DNA of 64,000 bases, from assembly GCF_014200175.1 (NCBI RefSeq), contig NZ_JACHBD010000016.1, positions 25,306 through 89,305 on the forward strand. Direction: 5' to 3'. Within the stretch, counting starts at the first letter, position 1, and each line of letters starts with the position of its first letter. Origin of the DNA: Rhizobium lentis. GTDB taxonomy: Bacteria; Pseudomonadota; Alphaproteobacteria; Rhizobiales; Rhizobiaceae. Shown piece after piece: positions 17,209-25,259 of this stretch. The translations under genes and the position numbers were made by a program. The notes beneath the pieces were generated by a model that ran no database searches, had not been told where the DNA came from, and saw only the letters and a program-made list of their open reading frames with translations.

Positions 17209-17533
17209 CAAGCTCGATGCCATTTTTTCCGCACTCGCCGACCCCACGAGGCGAGCCATTCTTGCGCGGCTTGCGACGGGCAAGGCGACCGTGGCCGAAC
17301 TCGCTGATCCCTTCGAGTTGTCTCAGCCCGCTATTTCAAAGCATCTCAAGGTTCTGGAACAGGCCGGGTTGATCCGCTCCGGCCGGGAAGCGAATGCGCG
17401 TCCGCGCGTCCTCGAGCCGGCCGCGCTGAAGACGATCGCGGATTGGATCGCCGATTACAGACGCTTCTGGGACCAAAGCTTCGATCGTCTCGATGACTAT
17501 CTGTCCAAGGTACAAGGATACGAAAATGACTAA
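17201..17533 (+). CDS. ArsR-family winged-helix regulator (module 2)
   Basis: This 110-residue regulator reads AIFSALADPTRRAILARLAT, then VAELADPFELSQPAISKHLKVL and ARPRVLEPAALKTIADWIAD. It belongs to the subfamily that is nearly always paired with an AHSA1/SRPBCC gene. No ribosome site is obvious upstream of ATG 17201. It overlaps the following SRPBCC gene by 8 bp. Together with the gene pair at 15833-16623 it forms a second, independently promoted copy of the same type of module. Confidence 0.9.
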   Translation: MDDKLDAIFSALADPTRRAILARLATGKATVAELADPFELSQPAISKHLKVLEQAGLIRSGREANARPRVLEPAALKTIADWIADYRRFWDQSFDRLDDYLSKVQGYEND

Positions 17534-18011
17534 TCCGGAGACCGACCCCGACCACACCCGCGACCTGGTTATTGTCCGGAGGTTTGATGCCCCATGCGAT
17601 CTCGTTTTCAGGGCATGGACCGACCCGGAAGCCATGGCCCAATGGTGCGGTCCTCACGGTTTTAAGGCGGTGGGCGACAGACTTGAAGCTTGGCCCGGCG
17701 GCAGACACCGCGCCTGCCTGATCGCGCCGGATGGAGAGGAGCATTGGGTGGGTGGAAAATATCTGGAGGTCGAGCCGCCGCACAGGCTTGTCTTCACCCA
17801 TGCCTGGGAGCGCGGAACCGGTGAGACCAGTCCCGAAACGATCGTCACCATCACCTTCAGGGAAAGTGACGGCGGCACGGAAATGACCTTTCGCCAAAGT
17901 GGGTTTGAGAGCGCATCGTCGCTTGAGGGACATGAAGCCGGCTGGTCGCAAAGCTTCGAGCGGTTGAGCCTTTTTCTTCGAACCGAATCCAAGGGGACGA
18001 ACCATGCATAA
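17526..18011 (+). CDS. SRPBCC/AHSA1-domain protein (module 2)
   Basis: The 161-residue protein shows DLVIVRRFDAPCDLVFRAWT, MAQWCGPHGF, LVFTHAWERG and a C-terminal EAGWSQSFERLSLFL helix, all standard for AHSA1-type START-like domains. ATG 17526 lies inside the end of the ArsR gene, so translation is coupled. Its own stop overlaps the GST start at 18004. The order ArsR-SRPBCC-GST suggests control of a glutathione-based detoxification step, which is inference. Confidence 0.87.
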   Translation: MTNPETDPDHTRDLVIVRRFDAPCDLVFRAWTDPEAMAQWCGPHGFKAVGDRLEAWPGGRHRACLIAPDGEEHWVGGKYLEVEPPHRLVFTHAWERGTGETSPETIVTITFRESDGGTEMTFRQSGFESASSLEGHEAGWSQSFERLSLFLRTESKGTNHA

Positions 18012-18624
18012 GGCGGCGATGAAGCTTTACTATTGCGAGACGCTCAATCCCCGGAAGGCCTGCGCCGCGGCTCGCTTTCTGAAGGCAGACGTCGAGTTCT
18101 TCCGGGTTGACCTGGCAAGCGGTGAACAACGCACCGCAGAATTCCTGGCGCTTAACCCGAACGGCAAAGTCCCGGTGCTGCAGGATGATGCCGGAACCTT
18201 GTGGGAAGCGAATGCCATCATGTGCAGGCTGTCCGACAGCGTCGCATCGGATTTCTGGCCGCATGACCGCCGGCAGATCGACGTGCTGCGCTGGTTGAGC
18301 TGGGATGCCAGTTATTTTACCCGGCACGGGGCAACGCTGTGGTTTGAAACCCTGATCAAGCCATTGTTCGGCGGGAAGCCGGACGCGGCGGTTATCGAAG
18401 AGGCAAAGGCGGCTTTTCGGCTCCACGCTCGCGTGCTCGACGGTCATCTGGCCACCAACAGCGTCGCCGTCGGGGAGACACTGACCGTGGCGGACTTCGC
18501 ACTGGCCGCCGCACTTCCTTATGCAGCCGCTGCCGAGATTCCACTCGCCGAGTTTCGGCATATCCGAACCTGGTACGAACGGCTTGAAGAACTGGATGCG
18601 TGGCGAAACCCTTTCCCAGCTTGA
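18004..18624 (+). CDS. Glutathione S-transferase
   Basis: A 206-residue GST. The thioredoxin-like N-domain reads MKLYYCETLNPRKACAAARF and ALNPNGKVPVLQDD (cis-Pro loop), then LWEANAIMCRL with the E-[ST]-N-type glutathione contact. The helical C-domain contains GETLTVADFALAAALPY, the N-capping box region. The start may be ATG 18004 (8-bp overlap with the SRPBCC gene) or ATG 18019, which begins at the usual MKLYY. A degenerate duplicate of its last 32 codons lies at 22254-22349. Confidence 0.9.
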   Translation: MHKAAMKLYYCETLNPRKACAAARFLKADVEFFRVDLASGEQRTAEFLALNPNGKVPVLQDDAGTLWEANAIMCRLSDSVASDFWPHDRRQIDVLRWLSWDASYFTRHGATLWFETLIKPLFGGKPDAAVIEEAKAAFRLHARVLDGHLATNSVAVGETLTVADFALAAALPYAAAAEIPLAEFRHIRTWYERLEELDAWRNPFPA

Positions 18625-18869
18625 GAAGCTGATGGTACCGCTTCGCCGCCGACTGGTTGAGCTGCGGCGCACAGGCCGTGCTGACGATCAACAGGACGGC
18701 ATCGCCTTGTATGGGGAGGGCCGATCTCTCGTGAGGACGATTGTCGCGTCTCGACCCTCTTCAAATAGGAACGCACATGCCTATATTGCCGCTACGCTGA
18801 GCACATCACGCGGGGTTGGGTTTGCTGCAAAGCGTTCTGGGCGTTGCCAACCAGCGGGGATAGTCTGTC

Positions 18870-19682
18870 GTGAGCGCTACAAGGTACCTGCTGATCTTGC
18901 CGCTGATGGCGGTCATCGCCTACATGGCGCTCGTGGGCCTGATCTATTTTTCTCAGCGATCCCTGCTCTATCCCGGAGCCGGCGCCGCACCTCTGCCGGA
19001 GCCCGCGAACTGGGGCGAGACGATCCACATCAAGACGCCCGACGGGGAAATCCTGCAGGCACTCTACAGCCAGGGCGACAGCGACAAGCCCTGCGTGCTG
19101 CTGTTTTTCGGAAACGGTGACCGCGTTGACAATTACGCGTTTCTCGCACAGGCGCTGGCCGCGCGGGGGATTGGATTGCTGGCGATTTCCTATCGCGGCT
19201 ATCCCGGATCGACCGGCTCACCCAGCGAGCAAGGGCTGCTGACAGACGGCATCGCCGCGTTCGACTGGCTTTCGGCACAGACCAAAAGCGGGATCGTTGT
19301 GCTCGGCCGCTCACTTGGCACCGGCGTTGCGGTGAACACGGCCGGGCAGAGGCCGGCCGTGGGCCTCGTTCTCGTGTCTCCGTACCTGTCGGTTCTCTCG
19401 GTTGCGCAGATGCATTATCCGTTCCTTCCGGTCGAGTTTCTCCTCAAGGATCCCTTCCGCTCGGACCTCAACATAGCCAAAGTGAGACAACCGAAGTTGT
19501 TCCTCCACGGCCGACTCGATGACAGCATCCCGCTTTCCTCAGGGCAGGCCTTGTTCCACCTCGCACCCGAGCCCAAGCAGATGTTGATCTATGACCGTGC
19601 CGGTCACAACGACATCTTCAACGATGGCATGGTCGGCGACGTGATCGGTTTTGTGGAAGCGGTGAAAGCAAACGGGCCTTGA
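18870..19682 (+). CDS. Membrane-anchored alpha/beta hydrolase (Bem46/ABHD13-like)
   Basis: GTG 18870 starts a 270-residue protein with one N-terminal membrane helix (YLLILPLMAVIAYMALVGLI) followed by SQRSLLYPG, the usual entry to this family. The catalytic core has FFGNGDRVDNY, ISYRGYPGSTGSPSEQG, the nucleophile elbow VLGRSLGTG, the acid region LHGRLDDSIP and base DRAGHNDIF. Bem46-type proteins are anchored serine hydrolases of unknown substrate. The 245 bp before it carries no recognised feature. Confidence 0.88.
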   Translation: MSATRYLLILPLMAVIAYMALVGLIYFSQRSLLYPGAGAAPLPEPANWGETIHIKTPDGEILQALYSQGDSDKPCVLLFFGNGDRVDNYAFLAQALAARGIGLLAISYRGYPGSTGSPSEQGLLTDGIAAFDWLSAQTKSGIVVLGRSLGTGVAVNTAGQRPAVGLVLVSPYLSVLSVAQMHYPFLPVEFLLKDPFRSDLNIAKVRQPKLFLHGRLDDSIPLSSGQALFHLAPEPKQMLIYDRAGHNDIFNDGMVGDVIGFVEAVKANGP

Positions 19683-19714
19683 ATCCGGCACGGAACGCGA
19701 TCCGAGGGCGAGGA

Positions 19715-20059
19715 TCATCGCAGTGCGACGGGTTCCGCTTCGAATCCGTAAGCTCGTTGAACGAGCGCGACACGGATTTCATAACGCGTATACCAGTCGG
19801 CCCGGCCCCGGCGTTGCGCTTCGACGTGATCGACAACCGCTTTCCATGCCCGGATGCTTTCCTCGTCCCGCCAATAAGAGTTGATGATGCCGAATCCGTC
19901 GGCACGGCGGGCGCTTTCGAAACCCAGAAATCCGGGCTGCTGTTTTGCCAGCTCCACCATCGCAGCGCCGACGTCACCATAGCCATGTTCGACCTCGGTT
20001 CGATGCGATGAGAAGCAGACGACGTAATAGGGTGGTGCAGGTAAGCTCGCGATAGACAT
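19715..20059 (-). CDS. ABM-family (antibiotic biosynthesis monooxygenase-like) protein
   Basis: The 114-residue protein has the dimeric alpha/beta-barrel pattern: YYVVCFSSHRTE, MVELAKQQPGFLGFESARR, FGIINSYWRDEESIRAWK and WYTRYEIRVALVQRAYGF. Family members are cofactor-free monooxygenases or heme-degrading enzymes, but many have no known activity. It converges on the hydrolase gene with a 32-bp gap and lies downstream of the cupin gene on the same strand. Confidence 0.85.
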   Translation of the reverse strand: MSIASLPAPPYYVVCFSSHRTEVEHGYGDVGAAMVELAKQQPGFLGFESARRADGFGIINSYWRDEESIRAWKAVVDHVEAQRRGRADWYTRYEIRVALVQRAYGFEAEPVALR

Positions 20060-20173
20060 GCCAACCCCTCATTGCCGACAGACAAAGATCTTTGCAACCA
20101 TCCGCCGTGCGGTCAATCCCGCAACGTCAAACCCACCAGGCCAGCCGAGGGAAGCATCACGTCACCCTGCGTC

Positions 20174-20599
20174 TTACAAATGGGCCGGCCGTTCAGGGGG
20201 ATAAGTGACATAGGCGGTGAATGCGCCTTCCTCATGCGAGCGGATCGTCACGGTCTCGCCCTTCGGCATGTAGACGATCTCACCCGGCCCGGCACTCACC
20301 GTCCCGGCCTCCGTCGAAACCGAAAGCCGCTCTTCCAGAACGATCATGACGTCGTCGACCGCCATCGCTTCGGTCAGGCTCTGGCCGCGGGCGTAGCGCC
20401 CGTAACCGATGGTGATCGGCCCGCCATGCCGCTCGTCGATGAGATTGCCGACGAAGATGTCGGCCTCCTGCCGGGGGGAACGCTCCAACGCGACGTCGGC
20501 TTTGGTGATTTCCGGATTTTCATTCGTCTTCCTCCATGCCTGCTGCAGAGTTAGAGCGGAGAAAGGGCGCGCCAAGACGGATGAGCTCTCTTGCGCCAT
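20174..20599 (-). CDS. Cupin-domain protein (EutQ-like), start region doubtful
   Basis: The cupin barrel is clear: ADIFVGNLIDERHGGPITIGY, AVDDVMIVLEERLSVST, PGEIVYMPKGETVTIRSHEEG and FTAYVTYP. Residues usual for metal binding are only partly present, as in EutQ-type cupins. The best start signal (GGAGG at 20531-20535, ATG 20523-20521) is out of frame with the barrel by one base: ATG is followed by four A's, where five would read through to the barrel. The in-frame ORF instead runs on to ATG 20599 without a ribosome site. Either the start is altered or a one-base deletion has damaged the gene. Confidence 0.7.
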   Translation of the reverse strand: MAQESSSVLARPFSALTLQQAWRKTNENPEITKADVALERSPRQEADIFVGNLIDERHGGPITIGYGRYARGQSLTEAMAVDDVMIVLEERLSVSTEAGTVSAGPGEIVYMPKGETVTIRSHEEGAFTAYVTYPPERPAHL

Positions 20600-20642
20600 G
20601 CGCGTCTCTGGCCGCGCGTTCGGCGAAATCGCAGCTCTCTAA

Positions 20643-22253
20643 CCTCCGTCACTACATGCCTCGAGCCTGGAATCCATGGCCACCGCCGAGGGGCCAGCAT
20701 GGGTCCTCGGGTCAAGCCCGAGGACGACGGAAGTGTGGTGAACTCCGTGGCAAATCCAGCGATGGTGAGGCAGCAGCAGCCTTGCGCCTCTTGCCGATGG
20801 CCCTCCACAACCTCCGTCATTCCAGGCCCTGAGCCTGGAATCCATAGCCGCTGCCGAGGGGCCGGCGTGGGTCCTCGGGTCAAGCCCGAGGACGACGGAG
20901 GGTGGGGTGAACTCCGCGACAAATCCAGGGATGGTGAGGCAATAACAGCAGCGTTGCGCCTCTTGCAGGTCGCCGTCCGCAACCTCCGTTGGGCCTCCTG
21001 CCGATGACCCTCCCCAACCTCCGTCATTCCAGGCCTTGAGCCTGGAATCCATGACCACAGCCGAGCGGCCGGCGTGGGTCCTCGGGTCAAGCCCGAGGAC
21101 GACGGAGTGGGGTGAGCTCCGCGACAAATCCAGGGATGGTGAGGCAATAACAGCAGCGTTGCGCCTCTTGCAGGTCGCCGTCCGCAACCTCCGTTGGGCC
21201 TCCTGCCGATGGCCCTCCACAACCTCCGTCCCAGGCCTTGAGCCTGGAATCCATGGCCGCAGCCGAGGAGCCGGCGTGGGTCCTCGGGTCAAGCCTGAGA
21301 ATGACGGAGGGTTGGGTGGGCTCCGTGGCAAATCCAGCGGTGGTTGAGCGAATAGCAGCGGGTTGCGCCACTTGCAGATCGCCCTCCCCAACCTTCGTCA
21401 TTCCAGACCTTGGGCCTGGAATCCATGGCCACCGCCGAGGGGCCAGCATGGGTCCTCGGGTCAAGCCCGAGGACGACGGAGGGTGGGGTGGGCTCCGTGG
21501 CAAATCCAGCGGTGGTGAGGAAATAGCAGCGGCGTTGCGCCTCTTGCAGGTCGCCGTCCGCAACCTCCGTTGGGCCTCCTGCCGATGGCCCTCCCCAACC
21601 TCCGTCATTCCAGGCCTTGAGCCTGGAATCCATGACCACAGCCGAGCGGCCGGCGTGGGTCCTCGGGTCAAGCCCGAGGACGACGGAGGGTGGGGTGGGC
21701 TCCGTGGCAAATCCAGCGATGGTGAGGCAATAGCAGCAGCGTTGCGCCTCTTGCCGATGGCCCTCCACAACCTCCGTCATTCCAGGCCCTGAGCCTGGAA
21801 CCCATAGCCGCAGCCGAGGGGCCGGCATGGGTCCTCGGGTCAAGCCCGAGGACGACGGAGGGTGGGGTGAGCTCCGCGACAAAATGGTGAGGCAATAACA
21901 GCAGCGTTGCGCCTCTTGCAGGTCGCCGTCCGCAACCTCCGTTGGGCCTCCTGCTGATGGCCCTCCCCAACCTCCGTCATTCCAGGCCTTGAGCCTGGAA
22001 TCCATGACCACAGCCGAGCGGCCGGCGTGGGTCCTCGGATCAAGCCCGAGGACGACGGAGGGTGGGGTGAGCTCCGCGACAGAGGCAATAACAGCAGCGT
22101 TGCGCCTCTTGCAGGTCGCCGTCCGCAACCTCCGTTGGGCCTCCTGCCGATGGCCCTCCACAACCTCCGTCATTCCAGGCCCTGAGCCTGGAATCCATGG
22201 CCGCTGTCGAGGAGCCGGCGTGGGTCCTCGGGTCAAGCCTGAGGATGACGGAG
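20643..22253. repeat. Tandem array of nine paired-palindrome (MITE/BIME-like) units
   Basis: Nine units start at about 20643, 20811, 21018, 21223, 21392, 21599, 21771, 21971 and 22164. Each core of about 90 bp has ends CCTCCGTC and GACGGAGG, a first palindrome TTCCAGGC-cttga-GCCTGGAA and a second GTCCTCGGG-tcaa-GCCCGAGGAC. Cores are separated by 80-120 bp of spacer that is itself repeated (GTTGCGCCTCTTGCAGGTCG and similar). Long ORFs on both strands (up to 328 codons, SSGLTRGPTPA...) are artefacts of the repeats. Since spacers are near-identical it is not a CRISPR. Confidence 0.9.
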
Positions 22254-22349
22254 GCCGCTGCACTTCCTTATGCAACCGCCGCCGAGTTCCGGCTTATTTA
22301 CGGACGGCTTGAAGAACTGGATGTGTGGCGAAACCCGTTCTCAGTCTGA
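22254..22349 (+). pseudogene. Duplicated 3' end of a glutathione S-transferase gene
   Basis: The frame reads AAALPYATAAEFRLIYGRLE then ELDVWRNPFSV-stop, which matches the end of the GST at 18004-18624 (AAALPYAAAAEI...RLEELDAWRNPFPA) with an internal deletion of several codons and scattered changes. It begins directly at the last GACGGAGG of the repeat array and has no start codon. Confidence 0.8.
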
Positions 22350-22399
22350 AGGCGCGTGAATCGATCGAGATCGGGCAACGAGCAGCGACCCATTCGCCG

Positions 22400-22759
22400 T
22401 CAACGCTGCGCCGGCTCCCACAGCTCGACCGGATTGCCCTCGGGATCGTGAATGCGGGCAAAGCGGCCTACCTCCGAGTTCCACTCATCCCGGGTTTCCA
22501 CCGCGATCCCACTTGCCGTTAGGCTGGCCATCAGCCCATCGAGATCATCAACGCGGAAATTGACCATCCATTGTTGTTCCGCACGACCGAAATAATCGGT
22601 GTCCTTCGAAAACGGGCCAAATATCGTCATCCCGGCCTCCTGCTGCCATACCGACTTGTGCAGGTCGTCAATACCGAGATGCTTTTGATACCATTCCGCC
22701 AGGCCGGCCGGGTTCGCCGCCCTAAAGAACACACCGCCGATTCCAACGGCCTTTGGCAT
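22400..22759 (-). CDS. VOC-family (glyoxalase/bleomycin resistance-like) protein
   Basis: ATG 22759 follows GAGGAG at 6 nt, giving 119 residues; the longer ORF from 22825 has no such signal. Two beta-alpha-beta-beta-beta units are visible: VGIGGVFFRAANPAGLAEWY...LGI and QQWMVNFRVDDLDGLMASL...GNPVELWEP. The terminal ARIHDPEGNPVELWEP is the usual metal-ligand strand. The family includes glyoxalase I, dioxygenases and resistance proteins, so the activity is open. It is downstream of the LysR gene on the same strand, 76 bp away. Confidence 0.87.
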   Translation of the reverse strand: MPKAVGIGGVFFRAANPAGLAEWYQKHLGIDDLHKSVWQQEAGMTIFGPFSKDTDYFGRAEQQWMVNFRVDDLDGLMASLTASGIAVETRDEWNSEVGRFARIHDPEGNPVELWEPAQR

Positions 22760-22835
22760 AGAATTCTCCTCATCCTGAAACAGAATATGCAACCGATCTG
22801 GCACGCGCGCAACCGTCGAGGGCAAACACGCGCTC

Positions 22836-23768
22836 TCAATTTCCAGCCATGGCTTCTGCCGCCGCAGCGTCGGAGACTTCCTTTGCCACCTCGGCGATCA
22901 ATGATCTCAGCCAACGATGGGCGGAATCGTTTCGGTAGCGGACATGCCATGCCAGCTCGACTGGGAAGCTGCCGAGATCGACCGGCGCGGGGAGGATTTT
23001 AAGGCGCGGGTCGCGGGCAAGGCGCTGACAGATCAGCCGGGGCAGTGTGGCGCAGTAGTCGGTCACGGCCACCATTTCCGGGACTGCCAGGAAATGGGTG
23101 ACGGAGACCGAGACATCGCGCCTGAGACCGGCCTGCTGGAGCATCTGGAACAGGCCGACGCGCATCCGGCCGGGCGGAAGCACGTTGACATGCCGCATCC
23201 GCTGATACTGTTCCTCGGAGATGCTTTCGGTGATCTCGGGATGATCTTTGCGAACGACACAGGCCAGCCCATCATCCATGAGATGCTGCACGACCATGTT
23301 ATCAGGAGGCTCGACGATCCTGCCGAGCACCATTTCCGTCGCCCCTGATATCGCGCCGGTCTCGGCCAGATCATTGCCGAAGGGCGTCAGGCGCAGCCTG
23401 ATCCCGGGCGCGCATTCCCGCAGCCGTGCCACGATCACCGGCATCAGAACGAACTCGACGTAACTATTGGGGGCGATGGTGAACTGTCGTGTCGCCCGCG
23501 CCGGATCGAACGCCTGCTGGCCGAGAATGGCGTCATCGAGGCTCGCCAATGCGGTGCGGATCACCGGAGCAAGTGCCTCCGCCATCTCCGTCGGCTTCAT
23601 GCCGTAGCGCTCGCGGATGAACAGCGGATCGCGCAACGTCTCGCGAAGGCGTTTCAGGGCATTGGAGACGGACGGCTGCGTCATGCCCAGTCGTTCGGCT
23701 GCGCGCGTGACATTGCGCTCTTCCATCAGCGCCACGAAGACAGGCAGGAGGTTGAGATCATGTTTCAT
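22836..23768 (-). CDS. LysR-family regulator (NodD/NahR-like N-terminus)
   Basis: The 310-residue protein starts MKHDLNLLPVFVALMEERNV and continues with TRAAERLGMTQPSVSNALKRL, the HTH type of the NodD/NahR/SyrM branch. The effector-binding domain begins near QFTIAPNSYVEFVLMPVI. It is divergent from the DJ-1/PfpI gene at 23890, with a clear dyad at 23770-23795 between them, so that gene is the likely target. A role in flavonoid sensing is not supported by context. Confidence 0.9.
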   Translation of the reverse strand: MKHDLNLLPVFVALMEERNVTRAAERLGMTQPSVSNALKRLRETLRDPLFIRERYGMKPTEMAEALAPVIRTALASLDDAILGQQAFDPARATRQFTIAPNSYVEFVLMPVIVARLRECAPGIRLRLTPFGNDLAETGAISGATEMVLGRIVEPPDNMVVQHLMDDGLACVVRKDHPEITESISEEQYQRMRHVNVLPPGRMRVGLFQMLQQAGLRRDVSVSVTHFLAVPEMVAVTDYCATLPRLICQRLARDPRLKILPAPVDLGSFPVELAWHVRYRNDSAHRWLRSLIAEVAKEVSDAAAAEAMAGN

Positions 23769-23769
23769 C

Positions 23770-23795
23770 CAGATATATTGCTGAACACATATCTG
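23770..23795. promoter_or_regulatory. LysR-type operator dyad
   Basis: CAGATAT (23770-23776) and ATATCTG (23789-23795) form a perfect 7-bp inverted repeat with a 12-bp gap. It starts 1 bp upstream of the LysR start codon and lies within the 121-bp divergent intergenic region, where LysR proteins usually bind to repress themselves and activate the partner gene. Confidence 0.65.
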
Positions 23796-23889
23796 AAATC
23801 AAAGAAATAAATTTCAGGAATAGGAAGCGGCGAGGCATGATCCCGTCATCGAAAGCGACCGATCACATCTGTCTCGAAAGGATCTCCAG

Positions 23890-24582
23890 ATGAAAATCCT
23901 CATGGTTCTCACCTCGCACGACCAACTGGGCAGTACCGGCCGGAAGACCGGCTTCTGGCTCGAAGAGTTCGCCGCCCCCTATTACGCCTTCCTCGAGGCC
24001 GGCGCCGAGATCACCGTCGCCTCGCCGAAGGGCGGACAGCCGCCCCTCGACCCGAAGAGCGACGAACCCGGCTTCCAGACCGACCAGACCCGCCGCTTCC
24101 ATGCCGATCCGGTTGCGCAGGCGGTGCTCGCCTCGACTGTAAAACTCGCCTCGGTCTCCGCTGACGATTACGACGCCGTGTTTTATCCGGGCGGCCATGG
24201 CCCGCTTTGGGATCTGGCGGAAGACAGCGATTCGATCGCCCTTATCCAATCGCTCTATCAGGCCGGCAAGCCCGTTGCCTTTGTCTGCCACGCACCGGGT
24301 GTGCTGCGCCACGTCAAGGCTGCCGACGGCACGCCGCTGGTTCAGGACAGACAAGTCACCGGCTTCAAGAACTCCGAGGAAGATGGGGTCGGTCTCACCC
24401 AGGTGGTGCCGTTCCTGGTCGAGGACATGTTGAGGGAGAATGGTGGCGTCTATTCCAGCGGCGACGACTGGTCGTCCTATGCCATCCAGGACGGCCTGCT
24501 GATCACCGGGCAGAACCCCGGTTCATCGGTGGAGACTGCCGGCATTCTGATCGGCGCCGTCGCGGCGGCAAAGGCCGCCTGA
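23890..24582 (+). CDS. DJ-1/PfpI-family glutamine amidotransferase-like protein (Hsp31-like)
   Basis: A 230-residue class I glutamine-amidotransferase-like protein. The nucleophile elbow is AFVCHAPGVL (Cys133, His134), with a glutamate in WLEEFAAPYY and PGGHGPLWDL before it. The domain set MVLTSHDQLGSTGRKTGFWL is typical of the Hsp31/YhbO-like group that handles glyoxals or acts as holding chaperone. It is transcribed away from the LysR gene and shares its operator region. It fits the detoxification theme of this part of the window. Confidence 0.9.
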   Translation: MKILMVLTSHDQLGSTGRKTGFWLEEFAAPYYAFLEAGAEITVASPKGGQPPLDPKSDEPGFQTDQTRRFHADPVAQAVLASTVKLASVSADDYDAVFYPGGHGPLWDLAEDSDSIALIQSLYQAGKPVAFVCHAPGVLRHVKAADGTPLVQDRQVTGFKNSEEDGVGLTQVVPFLVEDMLRENGGVYSSGDDWSSYAIQDGLLITGQNPGSSVETAGILIGAVAAAKAA

Positions 24583-24749
24583 TCAACAGTCCTGGCGGTG
24601 AAGCCGAGGGCGCCGGGACAAACCCGACGCCCTGGCCCCGCCCCGCAGAAGCGTTTCGAACGCTTCCCCTTGAGGGATCCCCTGATATCTCAGGCAGCTG
24701 GTCGGCTATAACCCACGGTCGGCCGCTCTTTGTTAGATCGCGGCGATAC

Positions 24750-25223
24750 TCAGAGCTTTCCCTCTGACAGCAGTTGGCGGGTCCGCTTCAGCGTCGACAG
24801 CAGGGCGGCCTTGTAGCCTGTTTCGCTATCGAACTGTGCCTGCTCGGCCTGCTCTTCCGGGCCGTTGGGCCGTTGGCCGCGCAGGCCGAGATAGCAGTAG
24901 AAGCGCAGCTGCAGCTGGCCGTCTTCATCCTCGAAGAGCTCGTTGACGATCGCTCCCTCGCGGGGCCCCGTCGCCTGAAAAAAGGTGACCTTGCTTTGCG
25001 GTTCCAGGGTGATGATCTCGCGCAAATCCAGCCCGGCAATCGTCGCCTCGCGCACGAAATAGTCCGGGTTTTCCTCCACGACATCGCAGCGGGTGCAGAG
25101 ACCGGCGGGAAGAAAGAGCCGGGCGTCGCGTGCCTTGCGTTCAAGCCCTAGCCAGGCCTCGGCGCGTGTCAGCGGGGTTTCGCCTTCCGGGTTCACCGGA
25201 ACTGTGGCTGTGGAATAGATCAT
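24750..25223 (-). CDS. SRPBCC-family AtaL-like (DUF1857) protein
   Basis: The 157-residue protein reads MIYSTATVPVNPEGETPLTR, AEAWLGLERKARDARLFLPA, and later LQLRFYCYLGLRG and KRTRQLLSEGKL at its end. These are the features of the DUF1857/AtaL group of START-like proteins, which occur both in fungi and bacteria. Function is unknown. It lies downstream of the NmrA gene on the same strand with 36 bp between them, probably in one operon. Confidence 0.8.
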   Translation of the reverse strand: MIYSTATVPVNPEGETPLTRAEAWLGLERKARDARLFLPAGLCTRCDVVEENPDYFVREATIAGLDLREIITLEPQSKVTFFQATGPREGAIVNELFEDEDGQLQLRFYCYLGLRGQRPNGPEEQAEQAQFDSETGYKAALLSTLKRTRQLLSEGKL

Positions 25224-25259
25224 GATGATACTCTTTTTGGTCAGATCGCTGTTGCTGCC

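Noticed and set aside
20643..22253. CRISPR array
   Set aside because: The repeats are about 90 bp with variable 168-208 bp periods, the spacers are nearly identical to each other, and no cas gene is nearby.
20551..22275. Several long ORFs on both strands (up to 328 codons) with repeated SSGLTRGPTPA-like peptides
   Set aside because: They are read through the palindromic repeat array in multiple frames and have no start signals; the periodicity comes from the DNA repeats.
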